Notes under the pieces: model-generated
What the model was told of the DNA's origin: nothing
The model's database searches: none
What the model saw: the letters and a program-made list of their open reading frames with translations, nothing else
Source: Jiangella alkaliphila
GTDB taxonomy: Bacteria; Actinomycetota; Actinomycetes; Jiangellales; Jiangellaceae
DNA length: 64,000 bases
Reading direction: 5' to 3'
Assembly: GCF_900105925.1 (NCBI RefSeq)
Contig: NZ_LT629791.1
Coordinates: forward strand, 1,178,001 to 1,242,000
Position numbers and translations under genes: made by a program
Shown here: positions 1 through 9,660 of the stretch, piece by piece
Numbering within the stretch: position 1 is the stretch's first letter
Layout: each line of letters opens with the position of its first letter

Positions 1-257
1 TTGACGACGATGCGGTGCAGCCAGGTGGTGACGGCGGACTCGGACCGGAACGACGCGGCCCGCCGGAACGCGTTGATCATCGCGTCCTGCAGGGCGTCGG
101 CGGCGTCGTGCGGGTCGCCGAGGGTGCGCAGCGCGACCGCCCACATACGGTCCTGGTGGCGTTTGACCAGCTCACCGAAGGCGTCCGGATCTCCGTCGAC
201 GTGCTGGCGCAGGAGCTCTTCGTCGGGCACCCGGGGACCGGGCGCGGACTGCGTCAC
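1..257 (-). CDS. sigM: ECF-type RNA polymerase sigma factor, SigM-like (3' part cut by window edge)
   Basis: Only the first 85 codons lie in the window; the gene runs off the left edge. The GTG start at 257 overlaps the murJ stop as GTGA. The visible protein begins with an acidic lead-in and then shows sigma region 2: a helix with DAFGELVKRHQDRMWAVALR, then DAADALQDAMINAFRRAASF and TWLHRIVV, the usual ECF core-binding and -10 recognition segment. Placement directly after a MurJ/pseudokinase gene matches mycobacterial sigM (Rv3911 after Rv3910), so a cell-envelope stress sigma factor is likely. The -35-binding region 4 and any anti-sigma gene lie outside the window. Confidence 0.85.
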   Translation of the reverse strand, partial: MTQSAPGPRVPDEELLRQHVDGDPDAFGELVKRHQDRMWAVALRTLGDPHDAADALQDAMINAFRRAASFRSESAVTTWLHRIVV

Positions 258-3200
258 CCGAGCACCTCCGCTTCGGCTATTCCGCTCCGGTAGTTGCCGT
301 CGTCGGCACGGGGCAACTGAGTGAACCACACGAGGAGATACCGAGTGGTAACGGCTTCGTCAAGTGTGCGGGTGACATTCTGCTCAGCACCCTCGACGGT
401 GTCGACGGCGGTCCAGCCGTCGAGATCGTCCGGCGCCTGCGTGGCGTCCTCGGGCGCGACCCGCAGCTCGACGGTCGCACCGGCGTTGACCAGCGCCAGC
501 CGGACCTCGCGCACGGACACCGCCTGCCCGAGGTCGAGGTAGATGCCGACGCCGGCCTTCTGGTCCTCGAGCGGGTCGTAGTAGTTGACGGTGGTCCACG
601 TCGTCTCGGGATCGCCGTCGAAGATGTTCGCGACGTCGCTCGAGTTCTCCTCGTCGTTGCCGGCGGGGTCGTAGTCGGTGGCGGCGGTGGCCGCGATCGG
701 GGTCGGGTCGGCGGCCGGGGTCTCGTCGGCCGGTGTGGTGCCGGTCTCGCCGGGCGCGGAGGCCGACGGGGACTCGTCGTCGCCGGCGTCGTCGATGGCG
801 CCGAGCAGCAGCTGCAGCCCGACCAGAGTGGCGCCGACCAGCAGCAGCATCGCGGCCATGACGCCGAGCAACCGGGCGGTGCGGCCGGACTTGCGCCGTT
901 CCCGCAGCTGCTCGACGCGGCTGGACGGCGGCTCTTCGCCGGGCTCGTCCAGCAGCGCCGGCGGTGCCGCGACGACGGCTTCGTCGGCGACGACGGCGCG
1001 GTGGTGGTTGCGCGCGCCGTTGGCCAGCTCGGTCGCGACCTGCAGCGGCGTGACCAGCGGCGTCGCGTGGTGCCGGCGGGCATGCCCGATGGCGCGGTCG
1101 GTGACGGCGTCGAGCAGCCGCGGCACGCCGGGCCGGACCTGACGGGGCGAGGCCAGCCGGCCGTCGATGAGCGGTGCCGGCGGCAGTCCGCCAGGCGTGC
1201 CGACGGGCCAGCGGGCGGTCAGCGCGGCGTAGAGCACGCCGCCGATGCCGATGGCGTCGAGCTCGGCCGCGTTCGGCTGGGTCGGGTCCGTGGGCTCGCA
1301 CGGCGTCTGGGCCCGCCCGCGCAGCGAGTACTCCGTCTCCAGCCCGGCGACCTTCACCGAGCCGTCGGCCGTGACGAACACCAGCGTGGGGTCGAGGTGG
1401 CGGTGCGCCAGCCCTTGGGCGTGCGCGGTGGCCATGGCCTCGGCGACCTCGCGCCCGACGGCGGCGGCCTGCTCGGGGTGGAACGCGCCGGCGTGGGCGA
1501 GCAGAGCGGCCAGGCTCTGCCCCGGCGTCCACTCGCGCACGACGTAGGCGACGTCGTCGTCGCTGCCGACGTCGAGGACGCGCAGGAACCGCGGGTCGGA
1601 GACGGTGGACGACACCCGCGCGGCGGTGGCGAACCCCGGCGCCCGCAGGTCGTCCAGAGCGACGGCCTGGACGAACACGGCCCGCCGCAGGACGTCGTCG
1701 ACCGCCTGCCAGGACTGGATGCCGTCGGCGTTCTCGAGCAGCCGCTCGAACCGGTAGCGTCCGGCGACCGTGCGCCGCTGCCCCGCCATCGGCCCGCGGG
1801 GTGGGGCCGGCGGCTCCGACGGCGCGCCCGGCCGCGTGCCGGGCAGCGGCTGGACCACTCGTGCGCCGTCGCGAACCGCGTCGAGGCCGACGACGGCGCC
1901 GCCCACGCCCGCGCGGTCGCGGTAGCCGCCCGCGTGCGTGTCGAAGAAGCTCGGCACGCCGGGCAGGGTCTCGTCGAGGAAGAACTCCGACGTCATGCTG
2001 GGATCGACGGGACGACGGAAGATGCTGAGCGTGCCGGTCTCGACCGGGATGAGGTACTCGGCGGTGTCCTCGAGCAGGTCGCCGGGGTCGACGGCAGGAG
2101 CCGCCCGGCCGCCGCCGCGCAGCCGTGCCATCACCATCCGCACGGCGGTACGGACCTCGGCCACCCGGAACGCGTAGGCCAGCCCGACGAACGTCGTGAG
2201 GCCCACCGTCCCGCCGATGAACAGCTCCAGCATCCGCGCGACCAGCGACGGCAGCGCGTCGCCGACCCCCAGGCCGGTCCAGCCGCGCCACACCAGCCAG
2301 GCCAGCGCGGCCGCGATGACCGAGTGGATCAGCAGCCGGACGATGTGCTGGACGAGCTGGCCGCCACCGAGCGTCCCGATGCGCTGCTGCAGGCGATACG
2401 CGCCGGTGCACGCGCCGACGAGGTACGCGACGCTGTAGCCGCCGGCCAGCGCCATCGTGACGTACTGGTCGCCGGGTGCCAGGACGGCCGTCCCGACGGC
2501 ACCGATCATGATGACCGCGGACACCCAGATCTGGTTGAAGAAGGGGGTCCGGGTGTCCTGCATGGCGTAGAAGCCGCGCAGCACCAGGTAGTGGATGGTG
2601 AACGCGACGAGCCCCGGCATCAGGACGACCAGCGTCAACGCCAGCCGGTCGGTCTGCCCGCCGGCGGACCCGTAGTCGAAGATCATGGCGGTCAGCGGGA
2701 ACGCCAACGCCGCCATCAGCGCGCCGAGCGGGATGATCACCGCCAGGCACATCCGCAGCGCGGAGACCAGTTTCTCGCGGACCTCGTCGAGGTTGCCGTC
2801 GGAGGCCAGGTCGGCCAGCCGCGGCAGCAGCGCCGTCGCCAGCGAGACCGTGATGACGGAGTGCGGCACCATCATGATCAGCATGGCGTTGGCGTAGACG
2901 GTGTAGCCGGCGCCGGCATCGGTCGCGCTGATGCTGCTGGCACCGGACGAGACCTTGACGACCACGAGGTAGGCGAGCTGGTTGACCACCACGAACGCGA
3001 CGGTCCACAGCCCGAGCCGGGCCGCTTCCCCTAGACCCTGCCCGCGCCAGTCGGTGCGGAACCGCAGCGAGAACCCGGTCTTGCGCAGCACCGGGATGAG
3101 GATGAGCGCCTGTGCGACGACACCGAACGTCGTGCCCAGCCCCAGCAGCATGGTCTGCGCGGAGGTGAACGGCTCGAACCCCTGCGTGCCGTAGACCACC

Positions 3201-3775
3201 AGGAACACGGTGAACACTGCGATGGCCACGATGTTGTTGAGGATCGGCGACCACATCATCGGGCCGAACCGGCCCTTGGCGTTGAGCATCTGGCCGATCA
3301 GCACGTACAGCCCGTAGAAGAAGATCTGCGGCAGGCAGAACCGGGCGAACATGACCATGTTGTCGTAGTACGGCCGCATCTCCGGCTGGAGGTAGCGGTC
3401 GTCGACGATCAGCTGGATCAGCAACGGCGCGGCCAGGACGGCGACGACCGTCGCCAGCCCGAGCACCGTCACGGCCAGGCTGAACAGCCGCTGCGAGAAG
3501 GCGTTGCCGCCGTCGGCGTCGTTCTTGATGGCCCGGACCAGCATGGGGACGAGCACGGAGTTGAGCACCCCGCCGCCGACCAGGATGTACAGCATGGTCG
3601 GCAGCACCGTCGGCACGCTGAACACGTCGGCCGTGGCCGCGGTCAGGCCGATGGCCGCCGCGACGACGGCCGCGCGCGCGAAGCCGGTGAGCCGCGAGAC
3701 CACGGTCCCGGCGGCCATGATGGCGCTGGAGCCCAGCAGGCCGGAGCTGCGGGGCGGCTCTTGTGTCGCCGTCAC
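254..3775 (-). CDS. murJ: MurJ-type lipid II flippase fused to pseudokinase and discoidin-like domain
   Basis: This 1173-residue protein is a MurJ/MviN flippase, which moves lipid II across the membrane for peptidoglycan synthesis. Roughly residues 1-560 are multi-pass membrane sequence. Roughly 670-925 form a protein-kinase fold that looks dead: the usual lysine after VAIK is absent, the catalytic loop reads HRHLDPTLVFV in place of HRD, and DFG is replaced by GLE. A single membrane helix lies near 968-992, followed by a Ser/Thr/Pro/Glu linker and an external F5/8-type C (discoidin-like) domain from about 1029 to the end. The architecture is that of M. tuberculosis MviN (Rv3910), whose pseudokinase is phosphorylated and binds FhaA. 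GTG start at 3775 overlaps the upstream stop as GTGA; the stop overlaps sigM, so the genes are translationally coupled. Confidence 0.93.
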   Translation of the reverse strand: MTATQEPPRSSGLLGSSAIMAAGTVVSRLTGFARAAVVAAAIGLTAATADVFSVPTVLPTMLYILVGGGVLNSVLVPMLVRAIKNDADGGNAFSQRLFSLAVTVLGLATVVAVLAAPLLIQLIVDDRYLQPEMRPYYDNMVMFARFCLPQIFFYGLYVLIGQMLNAKGRFGPMMWSPILNNIVAIAVFTVFLVVYGTQGFEPFTSAQTMLLGLGTTFGVVAQALILIPVLRKTGFSLRFRTDWRGQGLGEAARLGLWTVAFVVVNQLAYLVVVKVSSGASSISATDAGAGYTVYANAMLIMMVPHSVITVSLATALLPRLADLASDGNLDEVREKLVSALRMCLAVIIPLGALMAALAFPLTAMIFDYGSAGGQTDRLALTLVVLMPGLVAFTIHYLVLRGFYAMQDTRTPFFNQIWVSAVIMIGAVGTAVLAPGDQYVTMALAGGYSVAYLVGACTGAYRLQQRIGTLGGGQLVQHIVRLLIHSVIAAALAWLVWRGWTGLGVGDALPSLVARMLELFIGGTVGLTTFVGLAYAFRVAEVRTAVRMVMARLRGGGRAAPAVDPGDLLEDTAEYLIPVETGTLSIFRRPVDPSMTSEFFLDETLPGVPSFFDTHAGGYRDRAGVGGAVVGLDAVRDGARVVQPLPGTRPGAPSEPPAPPRGPMAGQRRTVAGRYRFERLLENADGIQSWQAVDDVLRRAVFVQAVALDDLRAPGFATAARVSSTVSDPRFLRVLDVGSDDDVAYVVREWTPGQSLAALLAHAGAFHPEQAAAVGREVAEAMATAHAQGLAHRHLDPTLVFVTADGSVKVAGLETEYSLRGRAQTPCEPTDPTQPNAAELDAIGIGGVLYAALTARWPVGTPGGLPPAPLIDGRLASPRQVRPGVPRLLDAVTDRAIGHARRHHATPLVTPLQVATELANGARNHHRAVVADEAVVAAPPALLDEPGEEPPSSRVEQLRERRKSGRTARLLGVMAAMLLLVGATLVGLQLLLGAIDDAGDDESPSASAPGETGTTPADETPAADPTPIAATAATDYDPAGNDEENSSDVANIFDGDPETTWTTVNYYDPLEDQKAGVGIYLDLGQAVSVREVRLALVNAGATVELRVAPEDATQAPDDLDGWTAVDTVEGAEQNVTRTLDEAVTTRYLLVWFTQLPRADDGNYRSGIAEAEVLG

Positions 3776-5985
3776 CGCGTCGCCTCCTGCGTCGGTCTCG
3801 CCTCCGTGGGCAGCTCGTCGAGGATGCTCCCGTCCGCCGGGGCCGGCGGGTCGGAGCGACGACGACGGCGTCGGCGCGGACGGCGGTTGCGCAGCGTGCG
3901 GCGGACGATCGCGCCGAGGAACAGCGCGCCCGCCCCGCCGACGATCACCCAGCCGATGGTGCCGTACTCGGTGGCGTTGACGACCGTGGCGACCGGTGGC
4001 CCGATGGGCTGGCCGTCGTTGGTGGTCAGCTGCACCTCGATCGGGACCCGGCCGTTGGCGGCGGCCTCGGCGGTCACCTCGACCAGCTTCTGCTCGCCCG
4101 GCGCCATCTCCTGGGTCTCGATCTCGGTGACGCGCAGGCGGTCGGGGTTCTCGGAGTGCACCTCGAGCCGGACGTTGACGGCTTCGGGCAGGTCGTTGGT
4201 GACGGTGAGCGGGAAGGCGCCGGCCCGGCTGGACAGCGTGACCGACTCGGGCACGGTGATGCTGACCTGCTCGATCCGCTGCGTGAGGCCCTCGCCGATG
4301 CCCCGCGCGTAGGAGACCCCGGTCTCGGGGTTGTCGCGCCAGCCGGTGGACGCCGAGCGGAGCGTGGCGTGGTCGAGCGCCGTGGTGACGTCCTCGGGGT
4401 CGGCCAGCAGCGTGGTGTACTGGGTGGTGTCGTCGCGCAGCTGGGCCGTCGCGGCGACGTTGGCCTCGGGCAGCAGGGCCGTGCCGTCGGACGGGGCGGG
4501 CGTGACCTCCGGCGCCTCGCCGGCGTCGATGCGGTCGGTGAGACCGACCGGCTCGACCCAGGTGCTGGACGTCCAGGCGGTCACCAGGCTCTGCGGGATC
4601 GGGTCGGCCGGTCGCCAGCGCAGCGGCGGGGCGGCCACCAGGAGCGGCGGCTCGGTGTCGTCGGCAGCGGCGGCGAGCGCGACCATGGCGGTCTCGGCGA
4701 TCCAGCGCTGCTGGAGGTCGACGGCGCCGGCGGTCGGGTCGTCGGCGGCGGCGGCGTCGGTGATGGCCGAGCTCAGCCCGGCGTCGGCGGCGACGACGCT
4801 CAGCGTGTGGTCGCCGGCGCTGACCTGGCCGAGCGCGCCGTTCTCGCCGCTGGCGGCCTCGCCTGCCTCGTCGTCGCTGGCCTCGTCGTCGGCCGCCTGG
4901 ACCGCGCCGGACGGCACGACGACGGTCTCGGTGCCGGCGTCGGCCAGTGTCGTGAGGACGCCCTCGGTGACGGAGCCGCCGTCGAGCCAGGCGACGCCGG
5001 AGGTGGCCGACGGCAGCGGCTCGGCCGCGGTCTCAGAGGCGGCCAGCGATTCCTGGGTCAGCGCCGTGGCCAGCGCCGGGTCGTGCTCGTCGAGGGCGCC
5101 GACGTCGGGCAGCGCGTAGGGCAGCATCCAGACGTCGGCGTCCTGGGTGACCTGGTCGAACCGCTCGCGCCAGGCCAGCGCGGCGTCAGTGTTGGCTTGT
5201 GATCCCTCGATCGAGCCCTCCGGCGTGGTGACGCTGTAGCCGTCGGCCAGCACGGAGACGGTGTCGAGCAGGTCGGGGTCGACGGCCCAGGTGACGGGTG
5301 CCTCGGCGGCGGCCTCGAGGACGGCCGTCAGCGACTGGTCGGCGGCGAGCTGCTCGGCCAGCGTCTCGTCGGTCAGGGTGCCGTCGGGCAGCAGCGACGG
5401 ACGTGCGGCGAGCGGCCAGAGCATGGCGACGGGCACGGACGGCAGCTCGTCGGGGCTCTGGATCCACGGCACGACGGTGCGAGACGTCGTGACCCGCGCG
5501 CGTTCGCCTTCGGCCGTGGTGGCCAGGATGTCGACGCCGACCACGTAGACGCCGTCGGCGTCGAAGCCCAGCTGCTGCCTGGACAGCGTGACGGTGAACG
5601 TCTCGGCCTGGCCCGGTTCGAGGGTGTCGGCGATGGGGTCGAAGCCGTCGCTCTCGCGCGACCCCCAGTAGAGCTCCTCGTCGGTGCCGATGGCGCGGAG
5701 CTCGTCGCGCGACTCGACCCGGTTGGTGCTGAACCGGGGCAGTGCCTGGACCCTCCCCATCGGCTCGTCGCCGGTGTTGGTCACCGTTCCGGTGAGCGTG
5801 ATGCCGTCGTCGTCAGGGGTGAGGACGCCCGGCGAGACGCCGGTCAGGGTGGCCTCGGCGGTGAGGGCGGCGGCGTCGGGCGCCGTCTCCACGGCCGCGG
5901 CCGTGCCAGGCGCCAGCAACCCGATGCCGAGGGCGGCGGCGGGGGCGCAGACGGCGGCGAGTGCTCGGAGGCCGGCCAGCCTCAT
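3772..5985 (-). CDS. DUF6049 family secreted/membrane-anchored protein
   Basis: A 737-residue protein starting at the ATG at 5985, preceded by GGAAGGAC; the start overlaps the Nudix stop as ATGA. Residues 1 to about 32 are a signal peptide ending near GTAAAVE. The body is a large extracellular region with beta-rich stretches typical of NEW3-like folds, and one membrane helix near the C-terminus ([18 protein letters not shown]) followed by a very basic [10 protein letters not shown] tail on the cytoplasmic side. It is the counterpart of Rv3909, always found between a Nudix gene and murJ in actinobacteria; DUF6049 is the family I would expect. Function is unknown; the location suggests an envelope role with MurJ. 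Confidence 0.85.
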   Translation of the reverse strand: MRLAGLRALAAVCAPAAALGIGLLAPGTAAAVETAPDAAALTAEATLTGVSPGVLTPDDDGITLTGTVTNTGDEPMGRVQALPRFSTNRVESRDELRAIGTDEELYWGSRESDGFDPIADTLEPGQAETFTVTLSRQQLGFDADGVYVVGVDILATTAEGERARVTTSRTVVPWIQSPDELPSVPVAMLWPLAARPSLLPDGTLTDETLAEQLAADQSLTAVLEAAAEAPVTWAVDPDLLDTVSVLADGYSVTTPEGSIEGSQANTDAALAWRERFDQVTQDADVWMLPYALPDVGALDEHDPALATALTQESLAASETAAEPLPSATSGVAWLDGGSVTEGVLTTLADAGTETVVVPSGAVQAADDEASDDEAGEAASGENGALGQVSAGDHTLSVVAADAGLSSAITDAAAADDPTAGAVDLQQRWIAETAMVALAAAADDTEPPLLVAAPPLRWRPADPIPQSLVTAWTSSTWVEPVGLTDRIDAGEAPEVTPAPSDGTALLPEANVAATAQLRDDTTQYTTLLADPEDVTTALDHATLRSASTGWRDNPETGVSYARGIGEGLTQRIEQVSITVPESVTLSSRAGAFPLTVTNDLPEAVNVRLEVHSENPDRLRVTEIETQEMAPGEQKLVEVTAEAAANGRVPIEVQLTTNDGQPIGPPVATVVNATEYGTIGWVIVGGAGALFLGAIVRRTLRNRRPRRRRRRRSDPPAPADGSILDELPTEARPTQEATR

Positions 5986-6563
5986 GACCCGTCCTTCCGG
6001 GCGCCGCCGGACTCGGAGACGGTGGCCGCCGGGGTGTCGCCGGGCGAGGCCGGGAGCAGCTCGCGCAGCCGTCGCGCCAGCCGCCGTTCGGACGCATAGC
6101 GCATCCGTCCGGCCAGTTCGTCCAGTGGCACCCACGCCACTTCGCTCACCTCCACGTCGTCGGTGCTCAGACTCCCACCGGTGGCCTCGAGGAGAAAGTG
6201 GTGCACCGTCTTGTGGATCCTCCGATTGTCCGCCACGAACCAGTAGTCGATGTCGCCGACCGGGGTGACGACCCTCGACTGCAGACCAGTTTCCTCCGAT
6301 ACCTCCCGCACCGCAGCTTCCTCGGGCGTTTCACCTGCCTCGACGTGTCCCTTGGGCAGCACCCACTCCAGCCGCCCGCGTCGGTCGATGCGGCCGATGA
6401 GGGCGACACTCGACGGGTGCTCGTAGCGGTCGACCACCAGGCCCCCCGCTGAGGTCTCTCGGACGGTGCGCAGCCGCGGCCGGCTGGCTTTCCGCCGTCG
6501 CCTCGCCCCCCGACGTCGCCGATGGTGCGGACCGTCGGCTGGCGAGGACGGCGAGCCGGGCAT
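5982..6563 (-). CDS. Nudix hydrolase (MutT4-like)
   Basis: A 193-residue Nudix hydrolase. The complete Nudix box is visible, from [17 protein letters not shown] through SEETGL, supplying the metal-binding glutamates that hydrolyse a nucleoside diphosphate linked to X. The N-terminus is strongly basic ([13 protein letters not shown]). Synteny with Rv3908 (MutT4) next to the Rv3909 and MviN homologues, and a divergent CCA-adding enzyme, supports orthology, but substrate cannot be read from sequence. I chose the ATG at 6563 because a TACTCT -10 box lies 6 nt upstream, which fits a leaderless message; a longer form starting at 6593 is open but would start upstream of that box. First gene of the leftward operon that ends in sigM. 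Confidence 0.88.
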   Translation of the reverse strand: MPGSPSSPADGPHHRRRRGARRRRKASRPRLRTVRETSAGGLVVDRYEHPSSVALIGRIDRRGRLEWVLPKGHVEAGETPEEAAVREVSEETGLQSRVVTPVGDIDYWFVADNRRIHKTVHHFLLEATGGSLSTDDVEVSEVAWVPLDELAGRMRYASERRLARRLRELLPASPGDTPAATVSESGGARKDGS

Positions 6564-6575
6564 ACGTCCAGAGTA
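6564..6575 (-). promoter_or_regulatory. Candidate -10 box of the Nudix-murJ-sigM operon (leaderless)
   Basis: TACTCT reads on the minus strand from 6575 to 6570, followed by 6 nt and the ATG at 6563. The spacing puts the likely transcription start at or within a base or two of the start codon. No clear -35 was identified. Confidence 0.5.
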
Positions 6576-6639
6576 GCCGGGATGCGGCCGCATCCTGCGC
6601 AGGTCGGAAACCGGTTGGGTGCCGGTGCCCTTCGACCCT

Positions 6640-6653
6640 TAGGCTGGTCCGTC
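6640..6653 (+). promoter_or_regulatory. Candidate -10 box of the CCA-adding enzyme gene (leaderless)
   Basis: TAGGCT at 6640-6645 lies 8 nt before the GTG at 6654, the typical actinobacterial layout for a leaderless mRNA. There is no Shine-Dalgarno sequence in front of this GTG, which agrees. Confidence 0.5.
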
Positions 6654-8120
6654 GTGATCGGAACGAAGGAAGCGGCGACCCACGTGCTCTCGAAGGCCCA
6701 GCGACAGGCGGTGCGGCAGCTGCTGCGCATCGCGCCCGTGGCCGACGAGCTGGGCGCGCGCTTCCAGGCGGCCGGGCACGAGCTGGCGCTCGTCGGCGGG
6801 TCGGTCCGCGACGCCATGCTCGACCGCCTGGGCCAGGACCTCGACTTCACCACGTCGGCCCGCCCTGAGGAGACGAAGCGCCTGCTCGCGGGCTGGGTCG
6901 ACAACCTGTGGGACGTCGGGCAGAAGTTCGGCACCATCGGCGGCACCAAGGACGGCTTCCTGATCGAGGTCACCACCTACCGCGCCGACAGCTACGACCC
7001 CACCAGCCGCAAGCCGGCCGTCGCGTACGGCGCGTCCATCACCGACGACCTCGTCCGCCGCGACTTCACCGTCAACTCCATGGCCGTGCTGCTGCCCGGT
7101 CGCGAGTTCGTCGACCCCTACGGCGGGCTGGCCGACCTCGGCCGGCGGCTCATCCGCACACCCGGCACGCCGGAGCAGTCGTTCTCCGACGACCCTCTGC
7201 GCATGATGCGGGCCGCCCGGTTCGCGTCGCAGCTGGGCTTCGAGGTGGCGCCCGAGGTGGTCGCGGCGATGACCGACATGGCCGCCCGCATCGAGATCGT
7301 GTCGGCCGAGCGGGTCCGCGACGAGCTGACCAAGCTGCTGCTCTCGCCGGCGCCGCGCACCGGGCTGACGCTGCTGGTCGACACCGGCATCGCCGGCCAC
7401 GTGCTGCCGGAGCTGCCCGCGCTGCGGCTGGAGATCGACGAGCACCACCGGCACAAGGACGTCTACGAGCACTCGCTGACGGTGCTCGAGCAGGCCATCG
7501 AGCTGGAAGGGCGGCTGCCCGGCGGCGCACCCGACCTCGTGACCCGGCTGGCCGCGTTGCTGCACGACATCGGCAAGCCGCGCACCCGCAAGTTCGAGGA
7601 CGGCGGCGGCGTCAGCTTCCACCACCACGACGTCGTCGGCGCGAAGCTGGCTCGCAAGCGGCTGGCGGCGCTGCGCTACCCGTCCGCTGTCATCGACGAC
7701 GTGGCCCAGCTGATCCAGCTGCACCTGCGGTTCCACGGCTACGGCGGCGGTGAATGGACCGACTCCGCGGTGCGCCGCTACGTCCGCGACGCGGGCAGCC
7801 AGCTCGAGCGGCTGCACGTGCTGACCCGCGCCGACAGCACGACGCGCAACCGACGCAAGGCACTGGCCTTGCAGCAGTCGTACGACAGCCTGGAGGACCG
7901 CATCTCCCGGCTGGCCGAGCAGGAGGAGCTGGCCGCCATCCGGCCCGACCTCGACGGCAACCAGATCATGCAGGTCCTGGGCATCGGGCCGGGTCCGCTG
8001 GTCGGCCGCGCGTACCACCACCTGCTCGAACTGCGGCTCGACCGCGGCGTGCTGCCTGAGGACGAGGTGCGCGACGAACTGCTGCGGTGGTGGTCCGAGC
8101 AGCCCGAGAGCTCAGCGTGA
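6654..8120 (+). CDS. cca: CCA tRNA nucleotidyltransferase
   Basis: A 488-residue enzyme that adds or repairs the 3' CCA end of tRNAs. The nucleotidyltransferase head has GGSVRD at 48-53 and the metal-binding DLD at 62-64; a PolyA_pol RNA-binding region follows, and an HD phosphohydrolase-type domain begins near LLHDIGKP (H304, D305). Equivalent to mycobacterial PcnA (Rv3907) and placed divergently from the Nudix gene exactly as there. The GTG at 6654 was chosen because of the TAGGCT box 8 nt upstream; the GTG at 6684 with AAGGA upstream is a possible alternative. The stop overlaps the next start as GTGA. Confidence 0.95.
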   Translation: MIGTKEAATHVLSKAQRQAVRQLLRIAPVADELGARFQAAGHELALVGGSVRDAMLDRLGQDLDFTTSARPEETKRLLAGWVDNLWDVGQKFGTIGGTKDGFLIEVTTYRADSYDPTSRKPAVAYGASITDDLVRRDFTVNSMAVLLPGREFVDPYGGLADLGRRLIRTPGTPEQSFSDDPLRMMRAARFASQLGFEVAPEVVAAMTDMAARIEIVSAERVRDELTKLLLSPAPRTGLTLLVDTGIAGHVLPELPALRLEIDEHHRHKDVYEHSLTVLEQAIELEGRLPGGAPDLVTRLAALLHDIGKPRTRKFEDGGGVSFHHHDVVGAKLARKRLAALRYPSAVIDDVAQLIQLHLRFHGYGGGEWTDSAVRRYVRDAGSQLERLHVLTRADSTTRNRRKALALQQSYDSLEDRISRLAEQEELAAIRPDLDGNQIMQVLGIGPGPLVGRAYHHLLELRLDRGVLPEDEVRDELLRWWSEQPESSA

Positions 8121-8482
8121 GAGCCTGGCCCGCCCTGCTCGTCGACGCCGCGCTCGTGGTGGTGTTCGTGCTGATCGGCCGGCGCACGCACGACGACCCG
8201 CTCTCGCTGGCGGGGCTCGCACGCACCGCGTGGCCGTTCGCGGCCGGGCTGGCCGCCGGGTGGGCCGTGACGATGCTGCGGCGCCGGCCGCCGGCATCGC
8301 TGGTCAGCGGCGTGACGGTGTGGGTGGCGACGGTCGCCGTGGGGATGCTGCTGCGCGCCGCATCCGGGCAGGGGACGGCGGCCTCGTTCGTCGTGGTCGC
8401 GACCGTGGTGCTCGGCGCGTTCCTGGTCGGCTGGCGCGCGGTCGTCGCGGCCACGGCGCGCCGCCGCCCACTCCCGCGTTGA
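8117..8482 (+). CDS. DUF3054 family small membrane protein
   Basis: A 121-residue hydrophobic protein with about four membrane helices (around PALLVDAALVVVFVLIGRR, TAWPFAAGLAAGWAV, VSGVTVWVATVAVGMLL and ASFVVVATVVLGAFLVGWR). The pattern and the VDAALVVVFVLIGRRTH start are typical of DUF3054, an actinobacterial family of unknown function. GTG start overlaps the stop of cca by GTGA, so it is translated with it. Its own TGA stop is part of the left arm of the dispersed inverted repeat at 8471-8553. Confidence 0.8.
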   Translation: MRAWPALLVDAALVVVFVLIGRRTHDDPLSLAGLARTAWPFAAGLAAGWAVTMLRRRPPASLVSGVTVWVATVAVGMLLRAASGQGTAASFVVVATVVLGAFLVGWRAVVAATARRRPLPR

Positions 8483-8553
8483 TCTTGGAGTAGGTGCGGA
8501 GTTCCGGCCCGTGCCCGATAGATACCGCGAAAACTCCAAGATCAACGCGGGAG
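8471..8553. repeat. Dispersed inverted-repeat element, copy 1
   Basis: Two perfect 21-bp arms (8471-8491 and 8533-8553) with the core GTTGATCTTGGAGT and a 41-nt centre containing CCGATAGAT. The same core, the same CCGATAGAT and a similar centre length recur at 34250-34337. The left arm includes the stop codon of the DUF3054 gene, and the element lies between convergent genes, so it may also act as a bidirectional terminator. Confidence 0.85.
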
Positions 8554-8560
8554 GGGCGGG

Positions 8561-9598
8561 TCAGGGGAGCGACGCGAGCAGCTCGTCCTCGGCGGCGAAG
8601 TCGTCCATCCTGTTGCCGTAGTACTGCGCCAGCAGCGGGAACGCCTCGCGCCAGGGCCGGTCGGCCAGTCGTTCGCGCAGCCAGGCCGACGTCTCGGCAA
8701 CGGCGCTCGCGTAGCTCGCGACCGGTGCGTAGCCCAGCTGCGCCGTCGCCGCCGTCATGTCGACGAGGTACGGGCGCGGCACCGACCACGGGGTCCGGCT
8801 GACACGGCTGGCCGGGGCCGGACCGTCGAGCGGCACCAGCTCCGGGTCGTGGCCGGCGGTCGCGCTGACGATCCGGACGATCTCGGCGACGGACGGCGGC
8901 TCCGGGTCGCCGGCGTTGAGCACCCGGGTGCCCGGCCGCGCGGCCGCGAGCCGGATCAGCTCGGCGAGGTTCGGCGCACTGGTGGTGTGGAACCGGCTCG
9001 CGCCGCCGTACGCCAGCGGGACGCGCGGCCGGCGGGCCAGCGCGCGCAGCAACGGCCAGATCTCACGCGGGCTGCTGCTGCCCGGACCGTGGATGGCGCA
9101 CGGCCGCAGCACCGTGACCGGCAGCCGGCCGTCGTCGAGCAGGGCGGACTCGAGCAGCATCTTCTTCGTCGAGTACGTGGCCGGTCCGGGCGGCATGGTG
9201 GCCTGGGTCTCCGGGACCGGCCCGGCGAACCGCGGGAAGTCGTCCGGCCCGGTCGACCCGTCCAGCGTGCGGCCCGCGTCGTCGGCGTACACCGACGCGC
9301 TGGAGACGACGACCAGCGAGCCGACGTCGCCGGCCAGGCCGAGCAGCAGCCGCGCGTCGGCGTCGTCGTACGCGATGGTGTCGACGACGACGTCAGCGCC
9401 GCCGGACGCGGCCACCACCCCGGCCAGGTCGGCGCGGTCGGCCGGCCGCTCGACCACGCCGCGCGCGGCCCAGCCGGACGGCTGCGCCACGGTGCCGCGG
9501 TGGACCGACGTGACGGTCCACCCGTCGGCGAGCAGGGACTCCACGGTGGCGCGGCCGATCTGGCCGGTGCTGCCGACGACGATCGCGTGACGACTCAT
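8561..9598 (-). CDS. NAD-dependent epimerase/dehydratase family protein (extended SDR)
   Basis: A 345-residue short-chain dehydrogenase-like protein of the atypical/extended type. The dinucleotide-binding loop is VVGSTGQIG at about residues 7-15. SSASVY at the expected position of the active-site strand supplies Ser and Tyr, although the usual YxxxK is replaced by TYSTKK further on, which carries the Tyr-Lys pair. Substrate is unknown; such proteins act on nucleotide sugars or related small molecules. Stands alone on the minus strand; a TAGCGT box 8 nt before the ATG suggests its own leaderless promoter. Confidence 0.82.
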   Translation of the reverse strand: MSRHAIVVGSTGQIGRATVESLLADGWTVTSVHRGTVAQPSGWAARGVVERPADRADLAGVVAASGGADVVVDTIAYDDADARLLLGLAGDVGSLVVVSSASVYADDAGRTLDGSTGPDDFPRFAGPVPETQATMPPGPATYSTKKMLLESALLDDGRLPVTVLRPCAIHGPGSSSPREIWPLLRALARRPRVPLAYGGASRFHTTSAPNLAELIRLAAARPGTRVLNAGDPEPPSVAEIVRIVSATAGHDPELVPLDGPAPASRVSRTPWSVPRPYLVDMTAATAQLGYAPVASYASAVAETSAWLRERLADRPWREAFPLLAQYYGNRMDDFAAEDELLASLP

Positions 9599-9612
9599 GG
9601 TGCCCGACGCTA
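9599..9612 (-). promoter_or_regulatory. Candidate -10 box of the epimerase gene (leaderless)
   Basis: TAGCGT on the minus strand at 9612-9607, 8 nt before the ATG at 9598, with no Shine-Dalgarno sequence in between. Confidence 0.45.
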
Positions 9613-9660
9613 GCCAGCGCGGCGGGTGTCCGTCACGGTCCTCTGCTCAGGGCAGACGCA

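Noticed and set aside
670..1760. Active Ser/Thr kinase in the C-terminal part of MurJ
   Set aside because: Catalytic Lys, HRD Asp context and DFG are missing, so it is a pseudokinase as in mycobacterial MviN.
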